Numbered from the stretch's first letter, positions 14,636-24,531 are shown. The stretch: 35,252 nucleotides of DNA from Clostridiaceae bacterium (GCA_904501705.1 CAJGCA010000010.1:1-35252), one strand, 5' to 3'. Numbers and translations are program-made. Notes: generated from the letters alone by a model not told the origin.

Positions 14636-16699
14636 ATGTCGAAACTGGTCATCGTGGAGTCGCCGGCTAAGGCAAAAACCATTAAGAAATATTTGGGCAA
14701 GGATTACGAGGTTATCGCTTCTATGGGGCATATCCGCGACCTGCCGAAAACGCTGCTCGGCGTGGACGTAGATAAGGGCTTCCGCCCGCGCTACGTCGAC
14801 ATTCCCGGCAAGACGGCGCTGATCCGTCAGCTCAAAGATGCTGCCGCACAGAGCGAGCAGGTCTATCTCGCGACCGACCCGGACCGCGAAGGCGAGGCGA
14901 TCTCCTGGCATCTGGCGACGCTGCTCGGTCTGCCGACCGACCGCGAAAACCGCATTACTTTTAACGAGATCACCCGTTCGGGTGTTACCACGGGTATGGC
15001 GGCACCGCGTAAACTGGATATGAATCTCGTTAATGCGCAGCAGGCGCGCCGCATCCTTGACCGCATCGTGGGCTATAAACTTAGCCCCTTCCTTTGGAAA
15101 AAGGTGCGTAAGGGCTTGTCCGCCGGCCGCGTGCAGTCGGCGACCGTCAGCTTGGTGGTCAGCCGCGAAAACGAGATTCGCGCGTTTGTCAGCGAGGAAT
15201 ATTGGACGCTGGATGCGCTGCTGTCGTTGACCGAAAAGGGCAAGACCTTCCCTGCGAAATTCTACGGCAAGGCGGATGAGAAGATCAAGATCACCGATGG
15301 GGCGCAGGCAGAGGCGATCCTTGAAGCACTGAAGAATGCGACCTACGTCGCGGACAAGGTCAAGACCGGCACCCGCCGCGTCGCCCCCGCACCGCCTTTC
15401 ACCACCTCCACGATGCAGCAGGAGGCTAACCGCAAGCTCAACTTCTCTTCGCGTCGCACGATGAAAGCCGCGCAGGAACTATACGAAGGTATCGAACTTG
15501 AGAGTATCGGTGCGATGGGTCTTATCACGTATATGCGTACCGACTCGCTGCGCATCTCCGACGAGGCGCGTGCCGCAGGTAATGAGTATATCCGTGCGAC
15601 CTACGGCGCGGACTATCTGCCGAGCAAGGCGCGCGTGTTCAAGACCAAGGGCAACGCGCAGGATGCACATGAAGCGATTCGTCCCTCGGTGCCGTCGCTG
15701 ACCCCCGAACAGGTCAAAAACTCGCTGACATCCGACCAGTATCGGCTGTATAAGCTCATTTGGGAGCGATTTATCGCCAGTTTGATGGCGGACCAGATAC
15801 AGAACACCTGTCAGGTAGATATTACCGCAGGCGACTATCTCTTCAAGGCGTCGGGCTATACTGTAAAGTTTGAGGGACATACTGCGCTGTACGTTGAGGG
15901 CAAGGACGAAAAGGACGACGACAATAAGCCGCTGCCTGTTATCAAGCAGGGCGACACGCTGTTCTGCCGCGAGATCGCAGGCAATCAGCATTTCACCCAG
16001 CCGCCTGCCCGTTATACTGAAGCGACTCTCATCAAGACGATGGAAGAGAACGGCATCGGCCGACCCTCGACCTATGCGCCTACCGTCAGCACGGTGCTTG
16101 CGCGTGACTATGTTGAGCGTGATGGCAAGTCCATTAAACCGACTAACCTCGGCGAGGTGGTCACCAACCTGATGGAAAAGCAGTTCCCCGAGATCGTCGA
16201 CCTAGACTTCACCGCCCATATGGAAAAGCAACTCGACGGTGTCGAAAACGGCAAGGCGGATTGGGTTGGCGTTCTCGATGATTTCTATGTTGGCTTCTCG
16301 CAGTCGCTCAAGAAAGCGGAGCAGGATCTCGAAAAGGTCAAGGTGCCTGAGGTCGAGAGCGACGAGGTGTGCGAGATCTGCGGTCGCCGTATGGTGATCA
16401 AGACAGGTCGATACGGCAAGTTCCTTGCTTGCCCCGGTTACCCGACCTGCAAAAACACCAAGCGCATTGTTGAAACCGCCCCCGGCAGCTGCCCGAAATG
16501 CGGCGGTGTGTTGGTGGCGAAGAAATCCAAGGGCGGTCGCAAGTTCTTTGGCTGCAGCAACTACCCGAAATGCGATTTTGCCACTTGGAATGAGCCGACA
16601 AACGAGGCTTGTCCGCAGTGCGGCAAGACGCTGTTCCGCAAAAAAGGCAAGAACGGCGGGCTGACCTGCCAGACCGAAGGTTGCAACTATCAGAAATAA
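14636..16699 (+). CDS. topA: DNA topoisomerase I
   Basis: The 687-residue product is a type IA topoisomerase that relaxes negative supercoils. It shows the Toprim start (KLVIVESPAKAKTIKKYLG), the metal-binding motif DPDREGEAI and the active-site Tyr in GLITYMRTDS. Three C-terminal zinc-ribbon repeats follow: CEICG...CPGYPTC, CPKCG...CSNYPKC and CPQCG...CQTEGC. ATG 14636 is preferred over the in-frame GTG at 14630 because GGAAAGGA lies 9 bases before it. Length is normal for the Bacillus type (691). It is 20 bases after dprA and 11 bases before trmFO, as in Bacillus subtilis (dprA-topA-trmFO). Confidence 0.97.
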   Translation: MSKLVIVESPAKAKTIKKYLGKDYEVIASMGHIRDLPKTLLGVDVDKGFRPRYVDIPGKTALIRQLKDAAAQSEQVYLATDPDREGEAISWHLATLLGLPTDRENRITFNEITRSGVTTGMAAPRKLDMNLVNAQQARRILDRIVGYKLSPFLWKKVRKGLSAGRVQSATVSLVVSRENEIRAFVSEEYWTLDALLSLTEKGKTFPAKFYGKADEKIKITDGAQAEAILEALKNATYVADKVKTGTRRVAPAPPFTTSTMQQEANRKLNFSSRRTMKAAQELYEGIELESIGAMGLITYMRTDSLRISDEARAAGNEYIRATYGADYLPSKARVFKTKGNAQDAHEAIRPSVPSLTPEQVKNSLTSDQYRLYKLIWERFIASLMADQIQNTCQVDITAGDYLFKASGYTVKFEGHTALYVEGKDEKDDDNKPLPVIKQGDTLFCREIAGNQHFTQPPARYTEATLIKTMEENGIGRPSTYAPTVSTVLARDYVERDGKSIKPTNLGEVVTNLMEKQFPEIVDLDFTAHMEKQLDGVENGKADWVGVLDDFYVGFSQSLKKAEQDLEKVKVPEVESDEVCEICGRRMVIKTGRYGKFLACPGYPTCKNTKRIVETAPGSCPKCGGVLVAKKSKGGRKFFGCSNYPKCDFATWNEPTNEACPQCGKTLFRKKGKNGGLTCQTEGCNYQK

Positions 16700-16710
16700 C
16701 AGGAGATGCT

Positions 16711-18036
16711 ATGGCTATCACGGTGATCGGTGCCGGACTCGCGGGCTGTGAGGCCGCTTGGGCAGCAGCGCAAGCAGGCGAGGCGGTAACGCTTTGGGAG
16801 ATGAAACCCGACAAATACACCCCCGCGCATAAGGCGCCGCTGTTTGCGGAGCTGGTGTGCTCCAATTCCCTCAAAGCCGCGCGGCTGGAGAGTGCCGCTG
16901 GGCTGCTCAAAGAGGAAATGGCGCGTCTCGGCAGCGTGTGCGTTCCGATCGCACGGGAATGTGCCGTCCCTGCAGGCGGCGCGTTGGCGGTCGACCGCGA
17001 CCGCTTTTCCGCCGCCGTAACCGACAAGATTCGTTCCCATCCGCTTATTACTATCAAGCAAGGCGAGGTTACCGCCATCCCGACCGACGGGGTAACTGTC
17101 ATCGCGACGGGACCGCTGACCGCGGATACCCTCGCAGGGGAGATTGCCGCTTTGTGCGGCGGCGGACTTCATTTCTATGATGCCGCCGCGCCGATCGTAA
17201 CGGCCGACAGCGTGGATATGACGAGCGCATTTCGCGCCTCGCGGTATGACCGCGAAGAGAGCGGCGACGGCGACTATATCAACTGCCCGATGAATAAGGC
17301 AGAATACGAGGCATTTCACCAGGCGCTCGTCAACGCCGAGCGTGCGCCGCTGCACGAATTTGACACCCCGAACGACCTGACGGTGTATGAGGGCTGTATG
17401 CCGATCGAGGTGCTTGCCTCGCGCGGCACGGACGCGATCCGCTTCGGCCCGATGAAGCCCGTTGGTCTGCGCGATCCGCATACGGGACACCGCCCGTGGG
17501 CAGTGGTGCAATTACGCACCGAGAACGCCGAGGGGACGCTGTATAACCTCGTCGGTTTCCAGACCAATCTCAAGTTCAGCGAACAAAAGCGTGTGTTCGG
17601 GATGATTCCTGCGCTGAAAAACGCGGAGTTTATGCGCTACGGTGTGATGCACCGCAACACCTTCCTGGATGCGCCCCGTCTGCTTGACGGCGCGTTTCGG
17701 ATGAAAACGAACCCCAACCTGCTCTTTGCCGGACAGATGACCGGCGTGGAGGGGTATATGGAATCCGCCGCGTCGGGCATTCTCGCCGGCATCAACGCCG
17801 TGCGGCAGATGCGGGGCGAGGCGCCGCTCATTCTGCCGCGCGACACGATGATGGGCGCGCTGGCGGGGCACGTTTGTGACGAAAACAAGCACTATCAGCC
17901 GATGGGGGCGAACTTCGGTATCCTGCCGCCTATCGAGCCGCATATCCGCGATAAAAAGAGTCGCTACGCCGCGCTTTCACAGCGCGCACTCGATAGCCTT
18001 GCGGCGGCGCTCGCGGCAGACAGAAAGGACGGATAA
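16711..18036 (+). CDS. trmFO: Folate/FAD-dependent tRNA (uracil-54) methyltransferase
   Basis: The 441-residue product makes ribothymidine at tRNA position 54 using methylene-tetrahydrofolate and FADH2. The FAD-binding GxGxxG is at the start (AITVIGAGLAGCEAAWAAA), followed by the signature AELVCSNSLKAA (about residues 47-58), the GGALAVDRDRF segment and the C-terminal GQMTGVEGYMESAASG. ATG 16711 follows AGGAGA at 5-6 bases; the open frame upstream is topA's shadow. Length is typical of TrmFO (435 in Bacillus). It shares the topA transcription unit. Confidence 0.96.
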   Translation: MAITVIGAGLAGCEAAWAAAQAGEAVTLWEMKPDKYTPAHKAPLFAELVCSNSLKAARLESAAGLLKEEMARLGSVCVPIARECAVPAGGALAVDRDRFSAAVTDKIRSHPLITIKQGEVTAIPTDGVTVIATGPLTADTLAGEIAALCGGGLHFYDAAAPIVTADSVDMTSAFRASRYDREESGDGDYINCPMNKAEYEAFHQALVNAERAPLHEFDTPNDLTVYEGCMPIEVLASRGTDAIRFGPMKPVGLRDPHTGHRPWAVVQLRTENAEGTLYNLVGFQTNLKFSEQKRVFGMIPALKNAEFMRYGVMHRNTFLDAPRLLDGAFRMKTNPNLLFAGQMTGVEGYMESAASGILAGINAVRQMRGEAPLILPRDTMMGALAGHVCDENKHYQPMGANFGILPPIEPHIRDKKSRYAALSQRALDSLAAALAADRKDG

Positions 18037-18040
18037 CACT

Positions 18041-19057
18041 ATGAAGATTATTGTTGATGCTTTCGGCGGGGACAACGCCCCGCTTGAGATCCTCAAGGGC
18101 GCGGCGGATGCCGTCGCGCAGTACGGACACGACATCCTTCTCACGGGCAACGAGGAGACCCTGCTCGCGCTCGCGCAGCAGGAGAATATCTCTCTTGATC
18201 GCATCGAGATTGAGCATTGCACTGACGTGATGACGATGGAGGATCACCCGAAGAGCATCCTGCGCGAGCACAAGGAAAGCTCGATGGCGGTCGCGCTTCG
18301 CCTGCTTGCCGAGGGCAAGGGCGATGCCCTCGTCAGCGCGGGCAGCACGGGGGCGCTGCTGATGGGCGCGACCTTTATCGTCAAGCGCATCAAGGGTATT
18401 TCCCGCCCCGCGCTGGCCCCCATTCTGCCGTCGGATCAGGGTCCCTTTATGCTCATTGACTGCGGTGCGAATGCTGACTGCCGTCCCGAGATGCTGTTGC
18501 AGTTTGCGCATATGGGCAGCATTTACGTGTCGCATATGTTTGCGGATAAAAAACAGCCCCGTGTCGGTCTGCTCAACGTCGGCACCGAGGATACCAAAGG
18601 CGGCGAATTGCAGCACGCAACCTTTCCGCTGCTGAAAGAGAGTGGACTCAATTTCATCGGCAACATCGAGGCGCGCGACGTGCCTGCCGGTGTGGCGGAT
18701 GTCGTGGTCGCGGACGGCTTTAACGGCAATATCCTGCTCAAGACCCTCGAGGGTACGGTGGATATGCTGATGAAGAACCTCAAAGGCGCGCTGATGAGTT
18801 CTCTGCGCACGAAGATCGGCGCGTTACTTGTGATGCCTGCGATGCGCGTGATTAAGAAGAAATTGTCCGCTTCGGAGCACGGCGGTGCGGTGCTGCTGGG
18901 CGTTAATCGCCCCGTAGTCAAGGCACACGGCAACGCCAACGCGAAAGCCATCGCCAGCGCAGTGCGTGTGGCGGCGGAATTTGCCGAGAGCGGTGTCGTC
19001 GAGGAGATCGCTGCAGTTAGCGGTAAGGCAAGCGAGAAAGAGGAAGCCGCTGAATGA
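18041..19057 (+). CDS. plsX: Phosphate acyltransferase PlsX
   Basis: The 338-residue product converts acyl-ACP to acyl-phosphate for phosphatidic acid synthesis. It opens with MKIIVDAFGGDNAPLEILKG, the family signature, and contains MALVSAGSTGAL-like (DALVSAGSTGALLMG), LNVGTEDTKGG and VADGFNGNILLKTLEG. ATG 18041 follows GAAAGGA and lies 4 bases after trmFO; the open frame upstream is a shadow. Length agrees with Bacillus PlsX (333). Its stop overlaps the start of the ACP-like gene (ATGA), which fits translational coupling. No FapR-type operator or fabD/fabG follows, as the locus goes straight on to acp-like and rnc. Confidence 0.96.
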   Translation: MKIIVDAFGGDNAPLEILKGAADAVAQYGHDILLTGNEETLLALAQQENISLDRIEIEHCTDVMTMEDHPKSILREHKESSMAVALRLLAEGKGDALVSAGSTGALLMGATFIVKRIKGISRPALAPILPSDQGPFMLIDCGANADCRPEMLLQFAHMGSIYVSHMFADKKQPRVGLLNVGTEDTKGGELQHATFPLLKESGLNFIGNIEARDVPAGVADVVVADGFNGNILLKTLEGTVDMLMKNLKGALMSSLRTKIGALLVMPAMRVIKKKLSASEHGGAVLLGVNRPVVKAHGNANAKAIASAVRVAAEFAESGVVEEIAAVSGKASEKEEAAE

Positions 19058-19302
19058 GAGTACTGGATATTCTGACCGCCCTTTTCTGCGAAAAATACGG
19101 GTGTTACCCCGAGGACGTGGAAATGGCGGCTTCGCTCGACGAACTCAACATCGCTCCACACGAACGTGAGGATATGGCGATGGTGCTCGGCGAGATGTAC
19201 GGCATTGATTTTGACGATGCGGTACTGTTTGGCTTTGAAACGGTGGAGGATGTGGTCGGCTATATCGAGGACATCCTCAACGAACGGGAGGGAACAGCGT
19301 GA
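19054..19302 (+). CDS. Acyl-carrier-protein-like protein lacking the phosphopantetheine serine
   Basis: The 82-residue acidic product fits the four-helix ACP fold: helix 1 MRVLDILTALFCEKYG, then SLDELNI, helix 2 HEREDMAMVLGEMYG, then IDFDDA and a last helix VEDVVGYIEDIL. Aligned without gaps to a typical ACP (DDLGADSLDTVEL), the carrier Ser is replaced by Pro35 (ELNIAPHERED). It therefore cannot carry 4'-phosphopantetheine at the normal site. It occupies the usual acpP position between plsX and rnc, with ATGA overlap at its start and a one-base overlap with rnc. It may be a regulatory or structural relic; a functional ACP must be encoded elsewhere if this reading is right. Function unknown. 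Confidence 0.8.
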   Translation: MRVLDILTALFCEKYGCYPEDVEMAASLDELNIAPHEREDMAMVLGEMYGIDFDDAVLFGFETVEDVVGYIEDILNEREGTA

Positions 19303-19988
19303 TGGCACACGATCTCACACCCTTAATGCAGGAGATCGGGTATGAATTTCATAATATTCGACTGCTGGAGCAGGCGCTGACCCACTCGTCGTATGCCAAC
19401 GAGGGCAAGGGTGGCCGTGAGTGCTATGAGCGGCTGGAATTTTTGGGCGACTCGGTGCTTGGGTTTATCACCGCGCGGCATTTGTATGCGAATGACCGCT
19501 CCCCCGAGGGTGAACTGACGAAACTGCGCGCCGCCGTGGTGTGCGAAAAGGCGCTGTGCTCCTATTCGCAGGCACTCGGTATCGGGCAGTATATGCGGCT
19601 CGGCCGCGGCGAGGCGCAAAACGGCGGCGCACAGCGTCCGTCGATTCTCGCGGACATGTATGAGGCAGTGCTCGCTGCCATCTATCTCGACGGCGGCATG
19701 GAGCCGGCGGAGAAATTCGTGCTGCGCTTCATCATCCCCGAAGCGGAGAGCCAGCGCCGCCGCCATTTCAAGGATTACAAGACCGCCCTGCAGGAGATCA
19801 TCCAACAAAACCCCGGTGAACGGTTGGAGTATGTCCTGGTGGGCGCGTCCGGTCCCGACCATTGCAAGGTATTTAAGGTGGAGGTCCACTTAAACTCCAA
19901 CGTCATCGGCAAGGGTCGCGGACACAGCAAAAAAGAGGCGGAGCAGTTAGCCGCCCGCGAAGCGCTTAAACTGATGGGCTACGAATAA
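19302..19988 (+). CDS. rnc: Ribonuclease III
   Basis: The 228-residue product cuts double-stranded RNA in rRNA maturation. It has the RNase III signature ERLEFLGDSVLGF (about residues 44-56) with the second acidic site in DMYEAVLAAIYLDGG. A C-terminal double-stranded-RNA-binding domain follows (about 155-226, DYKTALQEIIQQ to GHSKKEAEQLAAREAL). GGGAGG precedes two possible starts, GTG 19299 and ATG 19302; ATG is taken here, overlapping the previous stop by one base (TGATG). The rnc-smc-ftsY order downstream is that of Bacillus. Confidence 0.96.
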   Translation: MAHDLTPLMQEIGYEFHNIRLLEQALTHSSYANEGKGGRECYERLEFLGDSVLGFITARHLYANDRSPEGELTKLRAAVVCEKALCSYSQALGIGQYMRLGRGEAQNGGAQRPSILADMYEAVLAAIYLDGGMEPAEKFVLRFIIPEAESQRRRHFKDYKTALQEIIQQNPGERLEYVLVGASGPDHCKVFKVEVHLNSNVIGKGRGHSKKEAEQLAAREALKLMGYE

Positions 19989-20015
19989 GCCCTTAACGAA
20001 AAGGAAGTGGCATTT

Positions 20016-23000
20016 TTGTTACTTAAAGCATTGGAATTACACGGATTCAAATCCTTCCCTGATAAAACGGTGCTCAATTTCAGCGACGGCATCACCGCCG
20101 TCGTCGGACCGAACGGTAGCGGTAAGTCGAATATCAGCGACGCTATCCGTTGGGTGCTCGGTGAGCAGTCGAGCAAGAGCTTGCGCGGCTCCAAAATGGA
20201 GGACGTCATCTTCAACGGCACGGCACAGCGCCGCCCGATGGGCTACGCGGAGGTTACGCTGGTTATCGACAACTCCACGCATATTCTCGAATGCGATGCC
20301 GAAGAGGTGCGCGTTTCTCGCCGTTGCTACCGTTCGGGCGGCAGTGAATATCAGCTCAACGGCGCGACCGCGCGTCTCGAGGATATTCGCCTCTTGTTTA
20401 TGAACACGGGTCTCGGCCGCGACGGCTATTCCATCATCGGACAGGGCCGTATCGACGAGATTGTTACCTCCCGTTCGCAGAACCGCCGCGAGATCTTCGA
20501 CGAGGCGGCGGGTATTGCCAAATACCGCTATAAAAAGGACAAGGCGGAGAACAGCCTGCGCAAAACGCAGGATAACCTCGACCGCCTGCACGACATTCTG
20601 CAGGAGCTGGAGGACCGCGTCGGTCCGTTGGAGCATCAGGCGGAAAAGGCGAAGAAATTCCTGCTGTTCGCAGGGGAGAAAAAGGAGCTCGAGATCGGTC
20701 TGTGGCTGCGCACAATGAACGAGTCGCGTGGCATCTTGCGCGATCTCGACGCGAAGCTGACCAACGCGCGCCTGCAATATGAGGCGGCAGGATCGAGCCT
20801 TGAGGATTTTGACCAAGAGATCGAGCGCATCGCCCTTGCGGCACAGCAGCTCGAGGTGCAGATGGACGAGATCCGTCGCGCGGGTGCGGCGCTTGAGGAG
20901 CAGGCGGCGATGTGCGACAGTCAGGTCGCCGTTCTTAACAACGACATTTTCCATAACAACGAAAACATCGCGCGTATCCGCGGCGAGATCGAGTCCGCGG
21001 ACGAGGGCGACGCCAATATTGAGCAGACCATCGCCGCGCGACTTGCGGATATTACGACGCAACAGGAGATCATCCGTCAGGCGGATGAGGAACGGCTCTC
21101 TCTTACCGACGAGATGGAACAGCTCGCGCGCAGCAGCGACGAGGCGTCGGGCAAGCTCGACGAGATGCAAAAGGCGGCGGCAGACGTCGCGCTGCAACTG
21201 TCCGAAACGCGCGTCAAGAGCGTTACCAATGAATCTTCCTTGCAGGAGATTACCCTGCGTATGTCGCAGCTTACCGCGAGTACTGTTCTGCGCAAAGAGC
21301 AGGCAGATGCCGCCGAGGCAGAGTTATCGGATGCCGAGAGCGCGTATAAGGCGTGCAGCGAAAAGGCGGAGAGCTTACAAAACACGCTGTCGGGCTACGA
21401 GGTGCGCTATCAGACGCGCTCCGCGAAGCTCGCCACCGCAAAGGAAGCGCTTGATAAGCAGGCGCTCGACGTTGAGGAGCGTCAGCGCCGCATCCGTATG
21501 CTCGAAGAGATGGAACGCAGTATGGACGGCTTCCAGCAGAGCGTTAAGACCGTCATTAAGCAGGGTGAACGCGGCGAATTGCAGGGTATTCTCGGTCCCG
21601 TATCCCGTCTGTTTACCGCTAAGGCGGCACACGCGCTTGCCATTGAAACCGCGCTCGGCGCAGCGGCGCAGAACCTCGTGTGTCAGCGCGAGGCAGACGC
21701 GAAGCGCGCTATCGCATATCTGAAAGAAACCAAGGGTGGCCGTGCAACCTTCCTGCCGTTGGATAACACGAACGGCAAGCGACTCGACAACATTCCCGAG
21801 GAAGACCTCGGCTTTGTGGGCCTTGCGTGCGACCTCGTCACCTATGATAAAAAGTTTGACGGCGTGGCGCGCTCGCTGCTTGGGCGCACCGTTATCGCCG
21901 AGGACCTCGACTATGCCACTGCAATGGCGAAGCGCCACGGCTATAAGTTCCGCATCGTTACACTAGACGGTCAGGTAGTTAATGCAGGCGGCTCGTTGAC
22001 GGGCGGTTCCAGCATCAAGGGCGCAGGTCTCATGTCCCGTCGCGCGGAGATTGACCGTTTGCGCAAGGACGTAACCGCCAAGATGCAGGCGCTGGAAACG
22101 GCGCGCGAGCAGTTCCGTCAGATGCAGCAGGATGTGGCGGCGGTGGAAGCCCAGCTCACAGGTGCGCGCGGCGAACTTACCACCGCACAGGAGGATAAGA
22201 TCCGTCTTGAGGGTGAGGTGCGTCGTCTGCAGGAGCAGGCACAGCAGAATCGCCTTGCCGCCGCGGAGGCCGCGCGCGAGATCGAGACTCTCGGCGAGCG
22301 CGCGAATGCTTGCCGCGAGGGTATTGAGTCCGCGGCGCAGGAGACCGCCGCTCTGACCGAAAAGCAGCAGGGCATCGAGCGGGAACTCGAGGCTATCAGC
22401 GGCGGTCGTCAGCAGCTCGCGCAGCAGCGCGAGGAGCTGTCCGCCCGCATCGCGGAGCGCAAGCTCGCGGTGTTCAGCGCAGAAAAGGAAATCGAGAGTA
22501 TTCAGCAGATGATCGGCGAATTGCGCGCCCGTCAGCAGGATTCGGCGGGGCATAAACTGTTGCTCACCCAGCAGATTGCCGCCTTTGAGCAGGCGAATGC
22601 GGAAACGCAGGAGAAGATCGTTGCCGGACAGGCGCAGGCAGACGGTTTGCGCGCACAGGCGGCCGCCTCGAGCGAGCAGATCGCCGCCTTGGTGGCACAG
22701 CGTGCCCAGGGTGAGGCGCGGCAGACCAAGCTGCGCTTGGATTCCCGCGAAAAGGCGGATGAGCGCGAGCGGATGGGTCAGGAGGTGGCCCGTCTGGAGG
22801 AGAAGAGTGTCGGCATCAAAAAAGAAGTTGACGACCTCTCTCGTCGTCTGTACGAAGAATACGAGCTCACCCGTATGGAAGCGGAGGCGGTGGCGAAGCC
22901 CATCGAAAACGTCACCGAGGCGAACCGCCGCGTGACCGAGCTTAAGAATAAGATCCGCGCCCTCGGCAGCGTCAACGTCGACGCGATCGAGGAGTTTAAG

Positions 23001-23606
23001 GAAGTCAACGAGCGCTACCAGTTCCTCAAGGTGCAGATCGAGGATGTCGAGAACACCAAAGAGGAGCTGCTCAAGCAGATCAACGACCTCACCCTGCAGA
23101 TGCGTGAGGTGTTCGTTGAACGCTTTAAGCAGATCAACGAGCAGTACGGTATCGTGTTTGCCGAGCTGTTCGGCGGCGGTAAGGGCGAGTTGCGCCTGAG
23201 CGATCCCGACGATATTCTCGGCTCGGGTATTGATATGTTCATCCAGCCGCCCGGCAAGGTTATTCTTAACTTGGAAGCGCTTTCAGGCGGCGAAAAGGCA
23301 CTCGCGGCAACGGCACTGCTGTTCGCTATTCTCAAGGTTACGCCCTCGCCGTTCTGCGTGCTCGACGAGGTCGAGGCGGCGCTTGACGACGTCAACGTCG
23401 ACCGCTACGCGAGCTACCTGCGCCGTATGTGCAAGCGCTCGCAGTTTATTGCCATCACCCACCGTCGCGGTACGATGGAGGAGGCGGACACCCTTTATGG
23501 CGTTACGATGCAGGAGCGCGGTGTATCCAAGCTCTTGGAGCTGCGCGCAAGCGAGGTTGAGCAGAAACTCGGCTTGAAACTCGACGGCGGCGATGATAAG
23601 AAGTAA
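20016..23606 (+). CDS. smc: Chromosome segregation ATPase SMC
   Basis: The 1196-residue product has the standard plan. The N-terminal ATPase half carries Walker A GPNGSGKSN. Two long coiled-coil arms (about 170-500 and 670-1000) flank a hinge with GRATFLPLD (about 560-570) and GGSLTGGS. The C-terminal half carries signature LSGGEKALAATAL and Walker B VLDEVEAALDD. SMC dimers with ScpA/ScpB compact and align chromosomes. The family begins (M)xLKxLELHGFKSF, which places the start at TTG 20016, 8 bases after AAGGAAG; the GTG at 20007 touches that site and is less likely. Length is normal (Bacillus 1186). 27 bases after rnc and 11 before ftsY. Confidence 0.97.
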   Translation: MLLKALELHGFKSFPDKTVLNFSDGITAVVGPNGSGKSNISDAIRWVLGEQSSKSLRGSKMEDVIFNGTAQRRPMGYAEVTLVIDNSTHILECDAEEVRVSRRCYRSGGSEYQLNGATARLEDIRLLFMNTGLGRDGYSIIGQGRIDEIVTSRSQNRREIFDEAAGIAKYRYKKDKAENSLRKTQDNLDRLHDILQELEDRVGPLEHQAEKAKKFLLFAGEKKELEIGLWLRTMNESRGILRDLDAKLTNARLQYEAAGSSLEDFDQEIERIALAAQQLEVQMDEIRRAGAALEEQAAMCDSQVAVLNNDIFHNNENIARIRGEIESADEGDANIEQTIAARLADITTQQEIIRQADEERLSLTDEMEQLARSSDEASGKLDEMQKAAADVALQLSETRVKSVTNESSLQEITLRMSQLTASTVLRKEQADAAEAELSDAESAYKACSEKAESLQNTLSGYEVRYQTRSAKLATAKEALDKQALDVEERQRRIRMLEEMERSMDGFQQSVKTVIKQGERGELQGILGPVSRLFTAKAAHALAIETALGAAAQNLVCQREADAKRAIAYLKETKGGRATFLPLDNTNGKRLDNIPEEDLGFVGLACDLVTYDKKFDGVARSLLGRTVIAEDLDYATAMAKRHGYKFRIVTLDGQVVNAGGSLTGGSSIKGAGLMSRRAEIDRLRKDVTAKMQALETAREQFRQMQQDVAAVEAQLTGARGELTTAQEDKIRLEGEVRRLQEQAQQNRLAAAEAAREIETLGERANACREGIESAAQETAALTEKQQGIERELEAISGGRQQLAQQREELSARIAERKLAVFSAEKEIESIQQMIGELRARQQDSAGHKLLLTQQIAAFEQANAETQEKIVAGQAQADGLRAQAAASSEQIAALVAQRAQGEARQTKLRLDSREKADERERMGQEVARLEEKSVGIKKEVDDLSRRLYEEYELTRMEAEAVAKPIENVTEANRRVTELKNKIRALGSVNVDAIEEFKEVNERYQFLKVQIEDVENTKEELLKQINDLTLQMREVFVERFKQINEQYGIVFAELFGGGKGELRLSDPDDILGSGIDMFIQPPGKVILNLEALSGGEKALAATALLFAILKVTPSPFCVLDEVEAALDDVNVDRYASYLRRMCKRSQFIAITHRRGTMEEADTLYGVTMQERGVSKLLELRASEVEQKLGLKLDGGDDKK

Positions 23607-23617
23607 GGAGGCACCCT

Positions 23618-24526
23618 ATGGGGCTGTTCAGTAAGATTGGTCAAGGGCTCAAAAAGACCCGCGACGCGATGATGAACTCGATGAACTCGATGTTGCGCGG
23701 GTTTACCCGTATCGACGCGGAGTTGTTCGAGGAATTGGAAGAAATTTTGGTGATGGGGGATGTCGGCACCGCCACCGCCTCGCGCATCTGTGAGCAGTTG
23801 CACCAGACGGTCAAGGAGCGCGGCATCAACGACCCGATGGCGATCCGCGAACTGTTACAGGAAACGGTCGCGAATATGCTGGAGGGTGGACAGGAGCTGA
23901 CCCTCGGCACTAAACCCTCGGTTATCCTCGTCATCGGTGTCAACGGTGTCGGTAAGACCACCACCATCGGCAAGATGGCAGCGCGACTTAAAGCCGACGG
24001 CAAGAAGGTCATCCTCGGCGCGGCGGACACCTTCCGTGCCGCAGCGATCGAGCAGTTGGAAGTTTGGGCGGACCGCGCAGGTGTGGAAATCGTCAAGCAC
24101 GCGCAGGGCGCTGACCCCGCCGCAGTGGTGTTTGATACCGTGTCCGCGGCGAAGGCGCGCGGTGCAGACGTGGTCATCTGCGACACCGCCGGCCGTCTGC
24201 ATAATAAGAAAAATCTGATGGATGAACTCGCGAAAATCGGGCGCGTCATTGACCGTGAATTGCCTGACGCAGACAAGGAAATCATGCTCGTGGTGGACGC
24301 CACGACTGGGCAGAATGCCGTCAATCAGGCACGCGAGTTTAAGCAAGCCGCGGGCATCACGGGCATCGTGCTCACCAAGCTCGACGGCACGGCGCGCGGC
24401 GGCGTGGTGCTCGCCATCCGAGAGGATCTGCAGGTGCCGGTGAAGTTTATCGGCGTCGGCGAGGGTATCGACGATCTGCAGCCCTTCGATCCCGCCCAGT
24501 TCGCGCAGGGCCTATTTGAGGAGTGA
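23618..24526 (+). CDS. ftsY: Signal recognition particle receptor FtsY
   Basis: The 302-residue GTPase delivers ribosome-nascent chain-SRP complexes to the membrane. It has a short N domain with amphipathic start (MGLFSKIGQGLKKTRDAM) and a full G domain: GVNGVGKTTTIGKMA (about 107-121), DTFRAAAIEQL, DTAGRLHNKKNLMDEL and TKLDGTARGG. The acidic A domain of Enterobacteria is missing, as is usual in Firmicutes. AAGGAGG sits 8 bases before ATG 23618. Last of the rnc-smc-ftsY group. Confidence 0.97.
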   Translation: MGLFSKIGQGLKKTRDAMMNSMNSMLRGFTRIDAELFEELEEILVMGDVGTATASRICEQLHQTVKERGINDPMAIRELLQETVANMLEGGQELTLGTKPSVILVIGVNGVGKTTTIGKMAARLKADGKKVILGAADTFRAAAIEQLEVWADRAGVEIVKHAQGADPAAVVFDTVSAAKARGADVVICDTAGRLHNKKNLMDELAKIGRVIDRELPDADKEIMLVVDATTGQNAVNQAREFKQAAGITGIVLTKLDGTARGGVVLAIREDLQVPVKFIGVGEGIDDLQPFDPAQFAQGLFEE

Positions 24527-24531
24527 CGAGT

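Noticed and set aside
20037..21197. 386-codon open frame on the minus strand opposite smc
   Set aside because: It is a shadow produced by GC-rich codons of smc; the plus-strand SMC motifs are unambiguous.
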